The notes beneath the pieces were generated by a model. The model did not search any database. It was given only the letters and a program-made list of their open reading frames with translations, and was not told the DNA's origin. A program made the position numbers and the translations under genes. From Phycisphaerales bacterium (GTDB lineage Bacteria; Planctomycetota; Phycisphaerae; Phycisphaerales; UBA1924), in assembly GCA_020853975.1 (NCBI GenBank), contig JADYXW010000010.1:23016-87015 (forward strand): a stretch of DNA of 64,000 nucleotides, given 5' to 3'. Below are positions 1 through 9,160 of this stretch, piece after piece. The number at the start of each line of letters is the position of its first letter. The first letter of the stretch is position 1.

Positions 1-1520
1 ACGGAGAGCGTGACGGTGTTGGGAACCTTGGCCCATGCAACGGCGAAATCAAGGTCGCCCGGCGCGTCGTACACGGGGTTGGCCCCGACGCAGACGAGCG
101 TCTGAACGTGGCCGGCCTTCATCTTCGCCACCAGGGTCGCGAGGCCCATCGCGGAGTCGGAGGCATCGTCGGCGCTCATGGGAGAGTACGAAACGGCGGA
201 GCCGACCGCGCCGATCGCGCTGTTGATGGCGGCGACAAGGGCGTGCACGGCGGCGGGCTGCGAGGGACCCGCAACGACCACGGCCTTGCCGTTGTTCGCC
301 GGGGAGGCCAGGTCCTTGGCGCACTCCTCGAGGAAGCGGCGGGCCTCGCCCGAGAGGTCGGTCCCCTCGGGCACCTTGACAGCGGAGGCGGCCTGAGCAA
401 CCTTGGCGAAGTTTGGCCCGGCGGATGCTGCGATGAACTTCGCGAGCTCGATGGCGAATGCGGTGACGCGGGAGGGGGCGAGCCGCAGGCGGTGGTCGGC
501 CTGACCGCCCGTGCCGGAGAAACCACTCTCGACCACGTAGAGGCGGGACATCTCGTCGTCGGGGTTGAAGACCTCGCGCGACTTTGCGAAGCCGCGGGCG
601 TTGGTGAGTTCGCCCGATTCGAACTGGAGGAAGTCTCGGTCGAGGGAGAGGATGACCCTGGAGGTCTGCTTGGAGAGGTTCAGGACCTCGTGCATGGGGG
701 CGCCGAAGGCGAGGCGTGTGCCCTCGACCATGGACGCGGGCTGCGCGGGCGACCAGTCGACCCACTCGGCCTTGGGGAACTTGCGCTTGAGTGCCTCGCA
801 GGCGGCGCGGCGCGAGGGGCTGGAGCCCTTGCCCACGATGAAGGCGAGGCCCTCGCCGGTACCCTGGCCGAAGTGCGGGCCGGCCCAGGCGCGGAAGTCG
901 TCCCAGGTGGCCTCGATGCGGCCACGGGAGGGGTTGTTGTAGATCGGGCCCTTCAGGCGGTCGGGGTCGTAGAGACCCATGATGCTGGCGAGGGCCCAGA
1001 TGGAGCACTTGCCGTTGTTCGCGGGGTGGAGGGGGTTGCCTTCGATCTTGGTCGGACGGCCTTCGTGGGTCTCGACGAGCAGGCCCTCGGCGCCGCCGTC
1101 GGGCCTCACGAAACTGGTGGCGTAGAAGAGCGGACGCCCGGGGACAACATCTTCCGGAACGACCTTGGAGTACGGGAGGATTTTGTGGTCGGGGCGGCGA
1201 CAGCCGGGGATGGTCGCGGCGCCGGCGAGCGCCAGCGAGGCGCTCATGATCTTGAGGAACTCTCGCCTGGACTCCCCGCCCTTGGCGGTGCCGGCCTCGG
1301 AGAGGTCGATGGCCTCTCGCGTGACGAGCTCGCCCATGCCCGATGGGAACTCGCGCTCGAGCCAGTCGCGGAACTCGCCGTTGTCGGCGAGGTCTTCGGC
1401 GGAGCGCCAGACTCGCTGCCCGTTGACCGAGCCGGCCCGGCGGGGGAGCTGGGCGAGCTGGTCCTTGCCCGGGAGTTGCTTGTCACCCGAAGTCGTCGAA
1501 TGGCATTGATCGTGTGTCAT
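1..1520 (-). CDS. actB: ActB, molybdopterin-oxidoreductase-like iron-sulfur subunit of alternative complex III (C-terminus beyond window)
   Basis: Subunit B of alternative complex III, a membrane quinol oxidase that replaces the bc1 complex and passes electrons to cytochrome c or directly to a terminal oxidase. About 506 residues are visible and the reading frame continues past base 1. Residues 37-60 hold the family's N-terminal Trp-Arg-Ser...Glu-Phe motif (VWRSAEDL...FRDWLEREFP). Residues 84-107 hold a Tat-type signal, SRREFLK, a hydrophobic stretch and then Cys107, placed internally as is usual for this family. The rest matches the molybdopterin-oxidoreductase-like domain, which in ActB is thought to carry no Mo cofactor (family knowledge). 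The iron-sulfur domain would lie outside the window. Start ATG at 1520 gives the expected short pre-Tat region; a weak alternative start cannot be excluded. It lies 99 bases downstream of actA on the same strand, so co-transcription is likely. Confidence 0.88.
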   Translation of the reverse strand, partial: MTHDQCHSTTSGDKQLPGKDQLAQLPRRAGSVNGQRVWRSAEDLADNGEFRDWLEREFPSGMGELVTREAIDLSEAGTAKGGESRREFLKIMSASLALAGAATIPGCRRPDHKILPYSKVVPEDVVPGRPLFYATSFVRPDGGAEGLLVETHEGRPTKIEGNPLHPANNGKCSIWALASIMGLYDPDRLKGPIYNNPSRGRIEATWDDFRAWAGPHFGQGTGEGLAFIVGKGSSPSRRAACEALKRKFPKAEWVDWSPAQPASMVEGTRLAFGAPMHEVLNLSKQTSRVILSLDRDFLQFESGELTNARGFAKSREVFNPDDEMSRLYVVESGFSGTGGQADHRLRLAPSRVTAFAIELAKFIAASAGPNFAKVAQAASAVKVPEGTDLSGEARRFLEECAKDLASPANNGKAVVVAGPSQPAAVHALVAAINSAIGAVGSAVSYSPMSADDASDSAMGLATLVAKMKAGHVQTLVCVGANPVYDAPGDLDFAVAWAKVPNTVTLS

Positions 1521-1619
1521 GGCGCTCGCACGAGTGTGAGAAGTGGCTGGTGTGTCTGACGTTGTCCTGAAATCAGTGTCGTGGGCGGCCGGTGAACCGG
1601 CCCCGAGCGATCCCTGGTC

Positions 1620-2330
1620 CTAGTAGTGGCACGCACCGCAGTTCTGGGGCGGTGCCTGGAGCAGAGAATCGACGAGCTGCTCGGCGCTGGCCTTCGCCGC
1701 CGGGTCGCCCGAGGTGCGCTGGGTCAACTGGTCGTGGACCCACTGCAGGTCTGTCACCTTGTCCTTGGGGACGAGCGCGGAGGCGGGGTCGCGGTGGCAG
1801 TCGAGGCACCAGCTCATCGAGAGGGCCTCGGCCTGGAACACGACGGGCATGGTGTCGATGCGGCCATGGCAGGAGAAGCAGCTCACGCCCGCGTTGAGGT
1901 GGACGCTGTGCGGGAAGTTGCGCACGTAATCGGGGAGTTTGTGGATTCGGCGCCACTCGATCGGGGCGTCCTTCGCGTAGGACTCACGGATGAACTGGGT
2001 CTTCTGAGCGTGGGGGCCCTTTGGGTCGGAGCTTTGGAGCGTGAGGCTGCCGTCCTGGTGGCACCCGTAGCAGGTGGCCACGTTGGGGATGTTGGCCTCG
2101 GCGCTTTCTTCGATCTTCGTGTGGCAGTACCTGCAGTCCATGCCGAGCTTGCCTGCGTGAATCTGGTGGTTGAACCCGCCGCCGGGCTGCGTGGGCATGT
2201 ACCCAACGCGGTAGAACTTGGGCGTGGCGTAGTACCAGAACCCCCCCACCACCGTGACGCCGCCCAGGAGCGTGCCGACGGCGGCGACCGTTGGGAGCAT
2301 GTTCAACCACTTCGGGAAGATCACCGACAA
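1620..2330 (-). CDS. actA: ActA, pentaheme c-type cytochrome subunit of alternative complex III
   Basis: Membrane-anchored multiheme cytochrome of alternative complex III. The 236-residue protein has one N-terminal membrane segment (about residues 12-33). It has five CXXCH heme sites: CRYCH, CYGCH, CFSCH, CLDCH and, two residues from the end, CGACH. Five hemes is the known ActA count. Conserved FNHQIH and FPHSVH stretches supply likely distal histidines. The start is a TTG at 2330; the N-terminus it gives (MSVIFPKW) aligns in length with the family pattern M-x-x-I-F-P-x-W, which is why I prefer it to GTG 2324. It is the first gene of a leftward operon with actB. The divergent gene is ctaA, whose product makes heme A for aa3-type oxidases, so the locus points to an aerobic chain of alternative complex III plus an aa3 oxidase. 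Confidence 0.9.
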   Translation of the reverse strand: MSVIFPKWLNMLPTVAAVGTLLGGVTVVGGFWYYATPKFYRVGYMPTQPGGGFNHQIHAGKLGMDCRYCHTKIEESAEANIPNVATCYGCHQDGSLTLQSSDPKGPHAQKTQFIRESYAKDAPIEWRRIHKLPDYVRNFPHSVHLNAGVSCFSCHGRIDTMPVVFQAEALSMSWCLDCHRDPASALVPKDKVTDLQWVHDQLTQRTSGDPAAKASAEQLVDSLLQAPPQNCGACHY

Positions 2331-2514
2331 AGCCGGCCTCCTTGGCTCTGAACTCGCCCTAAGGGCCCAGGTACAACCAAACCCCTGCCGTCCGAGAACG
2401 GACCCTTCTGGACGGTGAACAGCATACAGACTCGGAGCTCACGTTTCCTGTAGAACCGCAATTGGGCCAGATTGGGGCTACGCTGTCAAGTAGCGGTTCT
2501 TGTCAGACCGTAAA

Positions 2515-2529
2515 TGAGACTCGTTCTCA
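2515..2529. promoter_or_regulatory. Fur-like palindrome between actA and ctaA
   Basis: The 15-mer TGAGACTCGTTCTCA has perfect 5-base outer arms (TGAGA/TCTCA) and resembles the 7-1-7 Fur consensus TGATAATnATTATCA at most positions. It sits 55 bases before the ctaA start in the 253-base divergent region. Iron control of heme A synthesis and respiratory cytochromes would make sense. The match is by eye and the two inner positions do not pair, so this is a candidate only. Confidence 0.3.
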
Positions 2530-2583
2530 GCGGGGATGGAGGCCCCTCCCCGGAGTCGGCGTCCCCATGAGAGGATCGTTTAG

Positions 2584-4125
2584 ATGACCACACTCTCCAA
2601 CGACTCTCGGCCCGAGCCGGTGTGCGGCCCGGTCCTGGCGAACGGCTTCGCCGCGGCGGTCGCGCTGTGGACGGCGTGGTTCTTCACGCACCTGCCTTGG
2701 GTGGGACTGCCGGAGGCTGTCTCGGTACCGTGCCTGGTGGCGGTGTGGATGGGGGCGTCGAGTCTGCTTTCGCTCCGCGTGCCGCCGGAGGCGCGGCTGA
2801 AGGCCGGCGCGGGCGCGGGGCTGGTGACGGCGCTGCTGGGGCTGGCGATCGTGGGCTCGAAGCTTCGGCCGGCGCAAGCCGTCGCGGGCTCGCCCGAGGC
2901 GGAGCTTGTGCCGCAGGCGTGGATGATCTCGCTGGCGTTTCTCGGGGCGGGTGCTGTTGTGGGCGTACTCGCGTCTGCGATGGTCTTGAAGGCCGCGAGG
3001 CGGGAGGGTCCGGCGAACTGGCTGGGGCGGCTGGCGATCTGGGTCACGGTCTCGGTGGCTCCGCTGATCTTTGTGGGCGGGCTGGTGACGAGCACGAACT
3101 CGGGCCTGGCGGTGCCGGACTGGCCCAACACGTTTGGGACCAACATGTTCCTGTACCCGATCGGTCCCAGGGCGCCGGGCGGCGTGTTCCTGGAGCACTC
3201 CCACCGCCTGTTCGGAACGCTTGCGGGCACGGGGCTGCTTGTGCTCGCGGTATGGGCGAGCCTCCGGGGCACGACGTCGGCGCTGAAGGGCCGATTCTTC
3301 GTGGTGTTCGGCGTCACCCTCGTCGGCGTGGTGGCGATGCTCGGGCTGCGCGTGTCCGCAACGGAGGGCAGCTTTGCGGCCCGATGGGGTTCTGAACTTG
3401 CGCTGGGCCTGACGCTGGCCGGGGTCGGCGTGGCGACCGGGGTGGTGGTCTCGCGCACACAGCCGGGGGACCGCTGGACCCGCGTGTGGTCGCTGGTGCT
3501 GCTCGCGGTGATCGTGATTCAGGGGTACATGGGAGGGATGCGCGTCGAGGCGAAGAACCAGGTGCTGGCGATGGTGCACGGGGTGGCGGCGCAGGCCCTG
3601 CTGGGGGGCTTGGCCATGCTCGCGGCGTACCTGTCTACGGCGTACTCCACGCTTCCGGGCGTGCGAGGGTTCGAGCGGACCAGGAGGGCCAGGCTGCTCG
3701 TGACCGCCGCCATGCACTCGCTGCTGCTGCAACTGGTGCTGGGGGCGTGGTACCGGCATTTTCCAAGCCCGCACGTGCTGTGGACGCACGTGGTGTTCTC
3801 GGTCATGGTGTCGATCGCGGCGATGCTCGCGGGGTTCGGCGCGGGTGGCATTCGGGGCGAGGACGCGGCGCACCCGGCGGCCCGTCGGGCGGCGAAGCTG
3901 GGCGTTGCGGTGGGTGTGGTCGTTGCGGTGCAGTTCATCCTCGGCTGGATCGCGTTCATGGCGAGGGGGGATTCGGAGTCGGCGGACCCGGTTCGGGCCC
4001 TGCTGAGAACGGCCCACCAGGCGAACGGCGCGCTGCTGATCGGGCTCACGGCGGGGCTGTTCGTGCTGGTCCGGGGCATTCACCGGGCGGCGCGGGTGGC
4101 AGGCGAGGCGATACCTCCCCAATAG
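2584..4125 (+). CDS. ctaA: Heme A synthase, CtaA/COX15 family
   Basis: Oxidises the C8 methyl of heme O to make heme A for aa3-type cytochrome oxidases; integral membrane enzyme. The 513-residue protein has many hydrophobic segments in two halves, as expected for the COX15 tandem four-helix fold. The family signature is clear: GGLVTSTNSGLAVPDWPNTF near residues 160-180. Candidate heme-ligand histidines are His205/His207 (EHSHR), His332 (MVHG), His402 (WTHV) and His478 (TAHQANG). It is longer than typical CtaA (about 300-360 residues) because of an N-terminal extension with about three extra hydrophobic segments (residues 15-130). ATG 2584 follows GAGG at 2571. It is divergent from actA-actB, which fits a shared respiratory role. 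Confidence 0.9.
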   Translation: MTTLSNDSRPEPVCGPVLANGFAAAVALWTAWFFTHLPWVGLPEAVSVPCLVAVWMGASSLLSLRVPPEARLKAGAGAGLVTALLGLAIVGSKLRPAQAVAGSPEAELVPQAWMISLAFLGAGAVVGVLASAMVLKAARREGPANWLGRLAIWVTVSVAPLIFVGGLVTSTNSGLAVPDWPNTFGTNMFLYPIGPRAPGGVFLEHSHRLFGTLAGTGLLVLAVWASLRGTTSALKGRFFVVFGVTLVGVVAMLGLRVSATEGSFAARWGSELALGLTLAGVGVATGVVVSRTQPGDRWTRVWSLVLLAVIVIQGYMGGMRVEAKNQVLAMVHGVAAQALLGGLAMLAAYLSTAYSTLPGVRGFERTRRARLLVTAAMHSLLLQLVLGAWYRHFPSPHVLWTHVVFSVMVSIAAMLAGFGAGGIRGEDAAHPAARRAAKLGVAVGVVVAVQFILGWIAFMARGDSESADPVRALLRTAHQANGALLIGLTAGLFVLVRGIHRAARVAGEAIPPQ

Positions 4126-4129
4126 GGCA

Positions 4130-4157
4130 TTGAGGCCCGTTCGAAAGCCGATAGACT
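4130..4157 (+). promoter_or_regulatory. Putative sigma-70-type promoter of the DUF1800 gene
   Basis: TTGAGG (4130-4135), a 16-base spacer, then TAGACT (4152-4157). The predicted start point near 4164 leaves a leader of about 60 bases that ends with a good Shine-Dalgarno before ATG 4224. The same TAGACT hexamer recurs before other genes in this window. Confidence 0.5.
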
Positions 4158-4223
4158 GGGCCGGGCTGCAATACCCGGGCCTGCCGTTCGTTGAGCGGTC
4201 GGTCCCCCCGCGGAGGCACCGTC

Positions 4224-5801
4224 ATGGCTCAGCCTGCTGTCAGCACCAAGCCTGTCAAGGCGTCCCCGGTCAATCCGGAAGACCGGATCGAGAACTCGCT
4301 GCGCCCTGTGCGGAAGGGCGACTGGTCGTACGAGCACGCGCGGCACCTGCTGTGGCGCGCGGGGTTCGGGGGCGACGAGTCGCAGGTGCGCTGGCTCGCG
4401 GAGATCGGCGCGGAGAAGGCGGTGGACGCGCTCCTGAACGTGGAGAGGGTGCCGTCGGAGGCGGTGAAGGCCGAGCAGTTCGACGCGTCGATCATGTCGC
4501 CCCCCAACGAGGAAGAGCGCCAGATGGCGCGGCGGGCGCAGCAGATGCAGGACGAGGACACGCTCGCCCGCATCCGGCTGGAGCGCCAGCGTCGGGAGCG
4601 GGAAGACCGTCTGCAGATGAACGAGGTGCAGAAGTGGTGGCTGAGGCGGCTGATCGAGACGCCCCGACCGCTCGAAGAGAAGATGACGCTGTTCTGGCAC
4701 GGCCTGCTGGCGACGAGCTTCCGGACGATCGAGAACAGCTACCACATGTTCGTGCAGAACCAGCTCTTCCGCAAGCACGCGCTGGGAAGCTACGCGGAGC
4801 TGCTGACGGGGCTGATCCGCGACCCGGCGATGCTGGCGTACCTGGACAACAACGACAGCAGGCGGAACAAGCCCAACGAGAACCTCGCGCGCGAGATCAT
4901 GGAGCTGTTCTCGCTGGGCATCGGCAACTACACGGAAGAGGACATCAAGCAGGGTGCGCGTGCGCTCACCGGCTACACGTTCGAGGACGATGAGTTCCGC
5001 TTCCAGAAGAACAACCACGACACGGGCACCAAGACCATCCTGGGCCAGACGGGAACGTGGACGGGTGACGACTTTGTCCGCATCATCCTGGATCAGCAGG
5101 CGTGCGCGAAGTTCATCACGCGGAAGCTCTACAGCTACTTCGTGGCGGACGTGCCCCCGGACGAGCGCGGCGGCGACAAGGACCTGGAGCCCGCGCAGCG
5201 CACGGTGCTGCGCAACCTCGCGGACGCGTTCCGGGGCGGGCGGTACGAGGTGAAGCCCCTGCTCCGGCGCCTGTTCCTCTCGGAACACTTCTACGAGCCC
5301 CGGTTCCGCAACGACCAGATCAAGAGCCCGGCCATGCTGGTGGTGGGCTCGGTGCGGTCGCTGCGAACCCCGGTCCGTGACCTCTCGATCCTCAACGACG
5401 CCATGGACCTGATGGGCCAGAAGCTCTTTTATCCGCCCAGCGTCAAGGGGTGGGACGGCGGGCGTTCGTGGATCAACACGAGCACGTATTTCGTACGCCA
5501 GAACGTGCTGGCCTTCCTGATTGCGGGAAAGAAGCCCCAGGGCTATGACGCGACGGCGGATTCGCAGCCCTACGACGCTCTGGCCCTGCTCGGACCCTAT
5601 CCGAAGGACTCGGGCGTGGGCCGGCGCGAGCCCGAGGCGGTCGCGGAGGCGCTGCTCCGGCTCACGCTGGGGTGGGCGCCCCAGACGCCCAAGACGACGT
5701 TGGTGGAGTACGCGGCGTCGCAGGAGGGCGTCATCGATAACCGGACGGTGACCGGCATGCTCCTGCTCATCACCACCATGCCCGAATACCAGTTGTGCTA
5801 A
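4224..5801 (+). CDS. DUF1800 family protein
   Basis: 525 residues. The N-terminal WSYEHARHLLWRAGFGG is the DUF1800 signature, followed by the LFWHGLLAT and NENLAREIMELFSLG blocks that mark the family; CRQ-like and KGWDGGRSWI motifs are near the C-terminus. DUF1800 genes are nearly always followed by a DUF1501 gene, as here (31-base gap). The function is not established; proposals centre on exported or extracytoplasmic assemblies. I see no classical signal peptide. ATG 4224 is chosen over an upstream TTG (4191) because GGAGG at 4212-4216 sits 7 bases before it. Residues 95-130 are very rich in Arg, Glu and Gln and likely form a helix or coiled coil. Confidence 0.9.
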   Translation: MAQPAVSTKPVKASPVNPEDRIENSLRPVRKGDWSYEHARHLLWRAGFGGDESQVRWLAEIGAEKAVDALLNVERVPSEAVKAEQFDASIMSPPNEEERQMARRAQQMQDEDTLARIRLERQRREREDRLQMNEVQKWWLRRLIETPRPLEEKMTLFWHGLLATSFRTIENSYHMFVQNQLFRKHALGSYAELLTGLIRDPAMLAYLDNNDSRRNKPNENLAREIMELFSLGIGNYTEEDIKQGARALTGYTFEDDEFRFQKNNHDTGTKTILGQTGTWTGDDFVRIILDQQACAKFITRKLYSYFVADVPPDERGGDKDLEPAQRTVLRNLADAFRGGRYEVKPLLRRLFLSEHFYEPRFRNDQIKSPAMLVVGSVRSLRTPVRDLSILNDAMDLMGQKLFYPPSVKGWDGGRSWINTSTYFVRQNVLAFLIAGKKPQGYDATADSQPYDALALLGPYPKDSGVGRREPEAVAEALLRLTLGWAPQTPKTTLVEYAASQEGVIDNRTVTGMLLLITTMPEYQLC

Positions 5802-5832
5802 GCCTTCGCGCCACGACCGAGAGGATTACTCC

Positions 5833-7155
5833 ATGTCCCAGCCCAACCCGTACACGCGTCGCGAGTTCCTGAGGGGCGGCCTCATCATGGCTTCCGCGGC
5901 GGCGACGCTCCCGGCGTTCCTCAACGCCTCTGCGCTCGCGATGCACCGCGCCTTCGGCGGGCTGTCTTCGGTCCCGGGCGTGCCGGACGAGCGGATCCTG
6001 GTCGTGGTGCAGCTCTCCGGCGGCAACGACGGGCTGAACACCGTCGTGCCCTACGGCTACCAGGAGTACTACCGCGCGCGGCCCGGCATCGGCATCCCGG
6101 AGAAGGACGTGCTGAAGCTCGCGGGGGCCGAGGGTGTCGGCCTGCACCCGCAGTTGCGGCCCCTCATGGAGATGTACGACGAGGGGCTGGTGGGCGTGGT
6201 GCAGGGCGTGGGATACCCCAACCCCAACCGCTCTCACTTCAAGTCCATGGACATCTGGCAGACCGCGGACACGAGCGCGACGGGGGACGGCTGGCTGGGC
6301 AAGTACTTCGACTCCGAGTGCGTGGGCTTCGGGAAGGGTGAGAGCGGCACGGCGGAGGCGCCGGCGGGGGGCCCCGCGGGCATCGCCATCGGCCGGAGCG
6401 CTCCGCTGGCGATGCAGGGCCGCAAGGTCATGCCCGTGTCCTTCGAGAGCGTCGATCTCTTCCGGTGGGCGGGGCAGGACATCCACGAGTCCCTGCGGGA
6501 GCCCTACGACGCGCTCAACCGGCGCGAGGCGGGGGAGGGCCAGGCGGCCCGCGCGAACTCCAACGCCGCGTTCCTGATGCGGACGTCGCTGGACGCGCAG
6601 GTGTCGAGCGACATGATCCGCAAGGCGGTGGCGAACCGCCCGACGACGCAGTTCCCCCAGACGGACCTTGGGCGGCAGCTCGCCATGGTGGCGAGCATGA
6701 TCCGCGCGGGACTGCGGACGCGGGTGTACTACGTGAACCACGGCGGGTTCGACACGCATGCGGGACAGGGCGGCGCCAATGGGCGGCACGGCCAGCTTCT
6801 CAACCAGCTCGCCGCGTCCCTCAAGGCGTTCTACACCGAGCTGAAGGCGCAGGGCAATGACACGCGCGTGATGACCATGTCGTTCTCCGAGTTCGGCAGG
6901 CGCGTGGGCCAGAACCAGTCCGGCGGCACGGACCACGGCACCGCGGCCCCGATGTTCCTCGTCGGCCCGATGATCCGGCGAGGGGTCATCGGCGACCACC
7001 CGTCGATGCGGGACCTTGACTCGGGCGATCTGAAGTACACGATCGACTTCCGCAGCGTGTACGCGGGCATCCTGGACTCATGGCTGCGGGCGCCGAGCAA
7101 GGACGTGCTGGAGGGCGACTATCGCCCGCTGCCCGTGCTCGCTCAGAAGGCCTGA
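5833..7155 (+). CDS. DUF1501 family protein with Tat signal
   Basis: 440 residues. The N-terminus has a clear Tat signal (YTRREFLRGG at residues 7-16, then a hydrophobic Ala-rich core). The body shows the DUF1501 signatures LVVVQLSGGNDGLNTVVPY, YVNHGGFDTHAGQ and SEFGRRVGQNQSGGTDHGTA; the family is related to the alkaline phosphatase/sulfatase fold (family knowledge). Only Tat-exported, folded proteins would use this signal, so the mature form is extracytoplasmic. It is translated 31 bases after the DUF1800 gene and almost certainly co-transcribed with it. GAGAGGAT precedes the ATG. Its last 13 bases overlap the convergent gene at 7143. Confidence 0.92.
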   Translation: MSQPNPYTRREFLRGGLIMASAAATLPAFLNASALAMHRAFGGLSSVPGVPDERILVVVQLSGGNDGLNTVVPYGYQEYYRARPGIGIPEKDVLKLAGAEGVGLHPQLRPLMEMYDEGLVGVVQGVGYPNPNRSHFKSMDIWQTADTSATGDGWLGKYFDSECVGFGKGESGTAEAPAGGPAGIAIGRSAPLAMQGRKVMPVSFESVDLFRWAGQDIHESLREPYDALNRREAGEGQAARANSNAAFLMRTSLDAQVSSDMIRKAVANRPTTQFPQTDLGRQLAMVASMIRAGLRTRVYYVNHGGFDTHAGQGGANGRHGQLLNQLAASLKAFYTELKAQGNDTRVMTMSFSEFGRRVGQNQSGGTDHGTAAPMFLVGPMIRRGVIGDHPSMRDLDSGDLKYTIDFRSVYAGILDSWLRAPSKDVLEGDYRPLPVLAQKA

Positions 7156-7850
7156 GGGCGCCTGCGGCGGCCGAGGATCGCGGCGCCGCCCAGCAGCAGG
7201 CTCGCGGCGCCGGGGCTGGGGATGAGGAACTGGAACGAGTAGTCCTGCGACAGCTCGTCGCCGATCGAGCTGGTCTCGGTGTGGTACTGCAGGCGGTAGA
7301 CGCCGGGCTGCAGGTCGCCCGAGAGGTCGAGCGTGTCGATGGGGTTCACATCGTCGTACCTGAACACCACTGCGCCCGTGGAGAGGTTCTCGAACTCGAG
7401 CTCGAACTCATCCCCCGGCAGGTGCCTCATGTCGAGGTTGGAGCCCAGGGCCCTGAAGGGAGTGGCCGAGGTGAGCTCGAAGGTGATGTCGAGAAGGAAC
7501 ATCGCCTCGCCGAAGACGTTTTCGGGGTCGCCTCCGGGCCCGATGCGGATGCCGCCCTGTGTTGTGAAGTTGCCCGAGGCGACAATGGCGTTGAAGTCGA
7601 TGAAGCACGAGATGGCGGACCGTCCCCGGTTCCGCCGGAAGATCTGGTTCAGGTCGGTGAAGCCGGTGTCGGCGTCGAGGGTGGCGACGAAGGCGGCGAA
7701 GTCCGGGGCGGACTGCGCGAGCAGGTTTGCGTCCGCCGCGGTTTCGACCTGGATCTCGCGGACCTGCGACTGAAAGATGACGTCGGCCATCGCGAGAGGC
7801 GCGAGGGCCGCTGCGGCAACGACGCCAAGTGTGCGGCATGTGATCTTCAT
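7143..7850 (-). CDS. Exported protein with PEP-CTERM-like sorting tail
   Basis: 235 residues of unknown function. Residues 1-22 form a signal peptide (Lys-Ile-Thr-Cys-Arg, then a hydrophobic core ending Ala-Met-Ala). The C-terminus is IPSPGAASLLLGGAAILGRRRR: a Pro-Ser-Pro motif, a hydrophobic helix and a basic stop, which is the planctomycete variant of PEP-CTERM sorting (exosortase substrates). The middle is a beta-rich, acidic domain without a recognised fold (residues 95-205 include several alternating Asp/Phe/Leu strands). GAGGGAAG precedes ATG 7850. It converges on the DUF1501 gene with a 13-base overlap. Confidence 0.7.
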   Translation of the reverse strand: MKITCRTLGVVAAAALAPLAMADVIFQSQVREIQVETAADANLLAQSAPDFAAFVATLDADTGFTDLNQIFRRNRGRSAISCFIDFNAIVASGNFTTQGGIRIGPGGDPENVFGEAMFLLDITFELTSATPFRALGSNLDMRHLPGDEFELEFENLSTGAVVFRYDDVNPIDTLDLSGDLQPGVYRLQYHTETSSIGDELSQDYSFQFLIPSPGAASLLLGGAAILGRRRRPQAF

Positions 7851-7989
7851 GGACTTCCCTCAGCCCCCGGAGCGCTCCGCAGGCCACCCCACGTTGCATG
7901 CGGCCCCGAGAGCAAAGGTGCATCACGAATTGGGATCGGGCAAGCAAAGTCCGCAGTTTTCTGATGGCATGAACCCGGACAGTGCCCGA

Positions 7990-9156
7990 TCAGCCCTGGG
8001 GGAGCCGGCCCGAGAGCATGCGGCACCAGTTTCGCCAGGCGAAATCTTCGATCTGCGGGCCGGTCCAGCCGGCCCGGCGCAGGGCGTCGGCGAGTCGCCA
8101 GAGGTCTGCGGGCCGTTCGATTCCGGTCGGGAGCCGCGCGGCGCTGAATCCGCCGTCCGCGTCCGAGCCGAGGCCCACGTGGAGGTGGGAGCCGGTGATC
8201 TCGCAGACGCGCTGGATGTGGGCCACGACATCGTCGACTCCCGCCCGCTGGTCCTGGGGCGAGCCCCGGAGGAGGAAGGGGGAGAAGAGGTTCACGCCGA
8301 TCACGCCGCCCCGCCTTGCGATCTCGCGGATGGAGGCGTCGGTGAGGTGTCGCTGCCAGTTGCGGGGATCGTCCGTGCGGGCGATGAGCGCGCGGCAGTT
8401 GGAGTGAGACGCGACGACCCGAGCCGGCGTGGCATCGAGCAGCTCTCCGAGCGCCCGGTCGGAGAGGTGCGAGACATCGTGCAGGACGCCGAGGCGGTCG
8501 ATCTCTTTCACGAGATCCCTGCCGAGGGGCGTGAGCCCGGGCCCGTGGTTTGTGTCCGCGCCGTTTCCCTGCGCGTACCGCGAGCCCCGCACCCAGGCGA
8601 GGCCGATGGCGCACACACCGCGCTGGACCCACCAGCCCAGCTCGCCCGGTTCGCGGATCGGGTCGGCGTTCTCCATGAGCAGTCCGGCGTGGAGGCCCGG
8701 CTGCCTGGCGAGGCCCGCGGCGGCGCGGTCCGGCGGGTAGGGCTCGAACTCCGCCACTCCCATGCCGCCCCGCGTGACGCCCGTGCCCGGTTCGGTGCGG
8801 AAGGCGCTGTGCAGATCGATGGACATCAGGCCCCGCTCGGCGAGCGTGAGGTAGACCTCGAGCTGGGCTCGACCTCGCCTGTGCGCGCCTTCCGCGTCGC
8901 CCTCCCGGTATTCGAACGTGTCGAGCGTGGCGGCGTCGGGGCCACGGGGTTCGGTGAAGATCGTCGCGAGGGCGAAGCGCACTCGTCCGTCCGCGAGCGA
9001 GGGGAGGGTCACCGCCGCGGGGGGGTGCGGGTCCGCTGCTGCGCCGGAGAGCGCGGCCAAGGGCAGCGAGAGGTTCCTGCCGCAGACTGCGAGGTAGGCG
9101 AGGTCGAGGTGCGCATCGAACCACCATGCGGGCGGGTTGTGCGTGCGTTCGGGCAC
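7990..9156 (-). CDS. Membrane dipeptidase, peptidase family M19
   Basis: 388-residue zinc dipeptidase (renal dipeptidase family; amidohydrolase fold) expected to cut dipeptides, possibly D-amino-acid or peptidoglycan-derived ones. The metal site begins with His16-x-Asp18 in FDAHLDLAY, the family's usual H-x-D position. Further blocks are LHDVSHLSDRALGELLD, VVASHSNCRAL, the GVIGVNLFSPFL strand and HVGLGSDADGGF near residue 330, which match M19 closely. There is no signal peptide, so it is probably cytoplasmic. The start is GTG 9156, four bases after the stop of the DUF1080 gene, so the two are translationally coupled. Confidence 0.88.
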   Translation of the reverse strand: MPERTHNPPAWWFDAHLDLAYLAVCGRNLSLPLAALSGAAADPHPPAAVTLPSLADGRVRFALATIFTEPRGPDAATLDTFEYREGDAEGAHRRGRAQLEVYLTLAERGLMSIDLHSAFRTEPGTGVTRGGMGVAEFEPYPPDRAAAGLARQPGLHAGLLMENADPIREPGELGWWVQRGVCAIGLAWVRGSRYAQGNGADTNHGPGLTPLGRDLVKEIDRLGVLHDVSHLSDRALGELLDATPARVVASHSNCRALIARTDDPRNWQRHLTDASIREIARRGGVIGVNLFSPFLLRGSPQDQRAGVDDVVAHIQRVCEITGSHLHVGLGSDADGGFSAARLPTGIERPADLWRLADALRRAGWTGPQIEDFAWRNWCRMLSGRLPQG

Positions 9157-9160
9157 GGGC

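Noticed and set aside
2527..4122. 531-residue open frame antisense to ctaA
   Set aside because: Arg/His/Pro-rich text typical of a GC-rich shadow frame; ctaA on the other strand has full family motifs.
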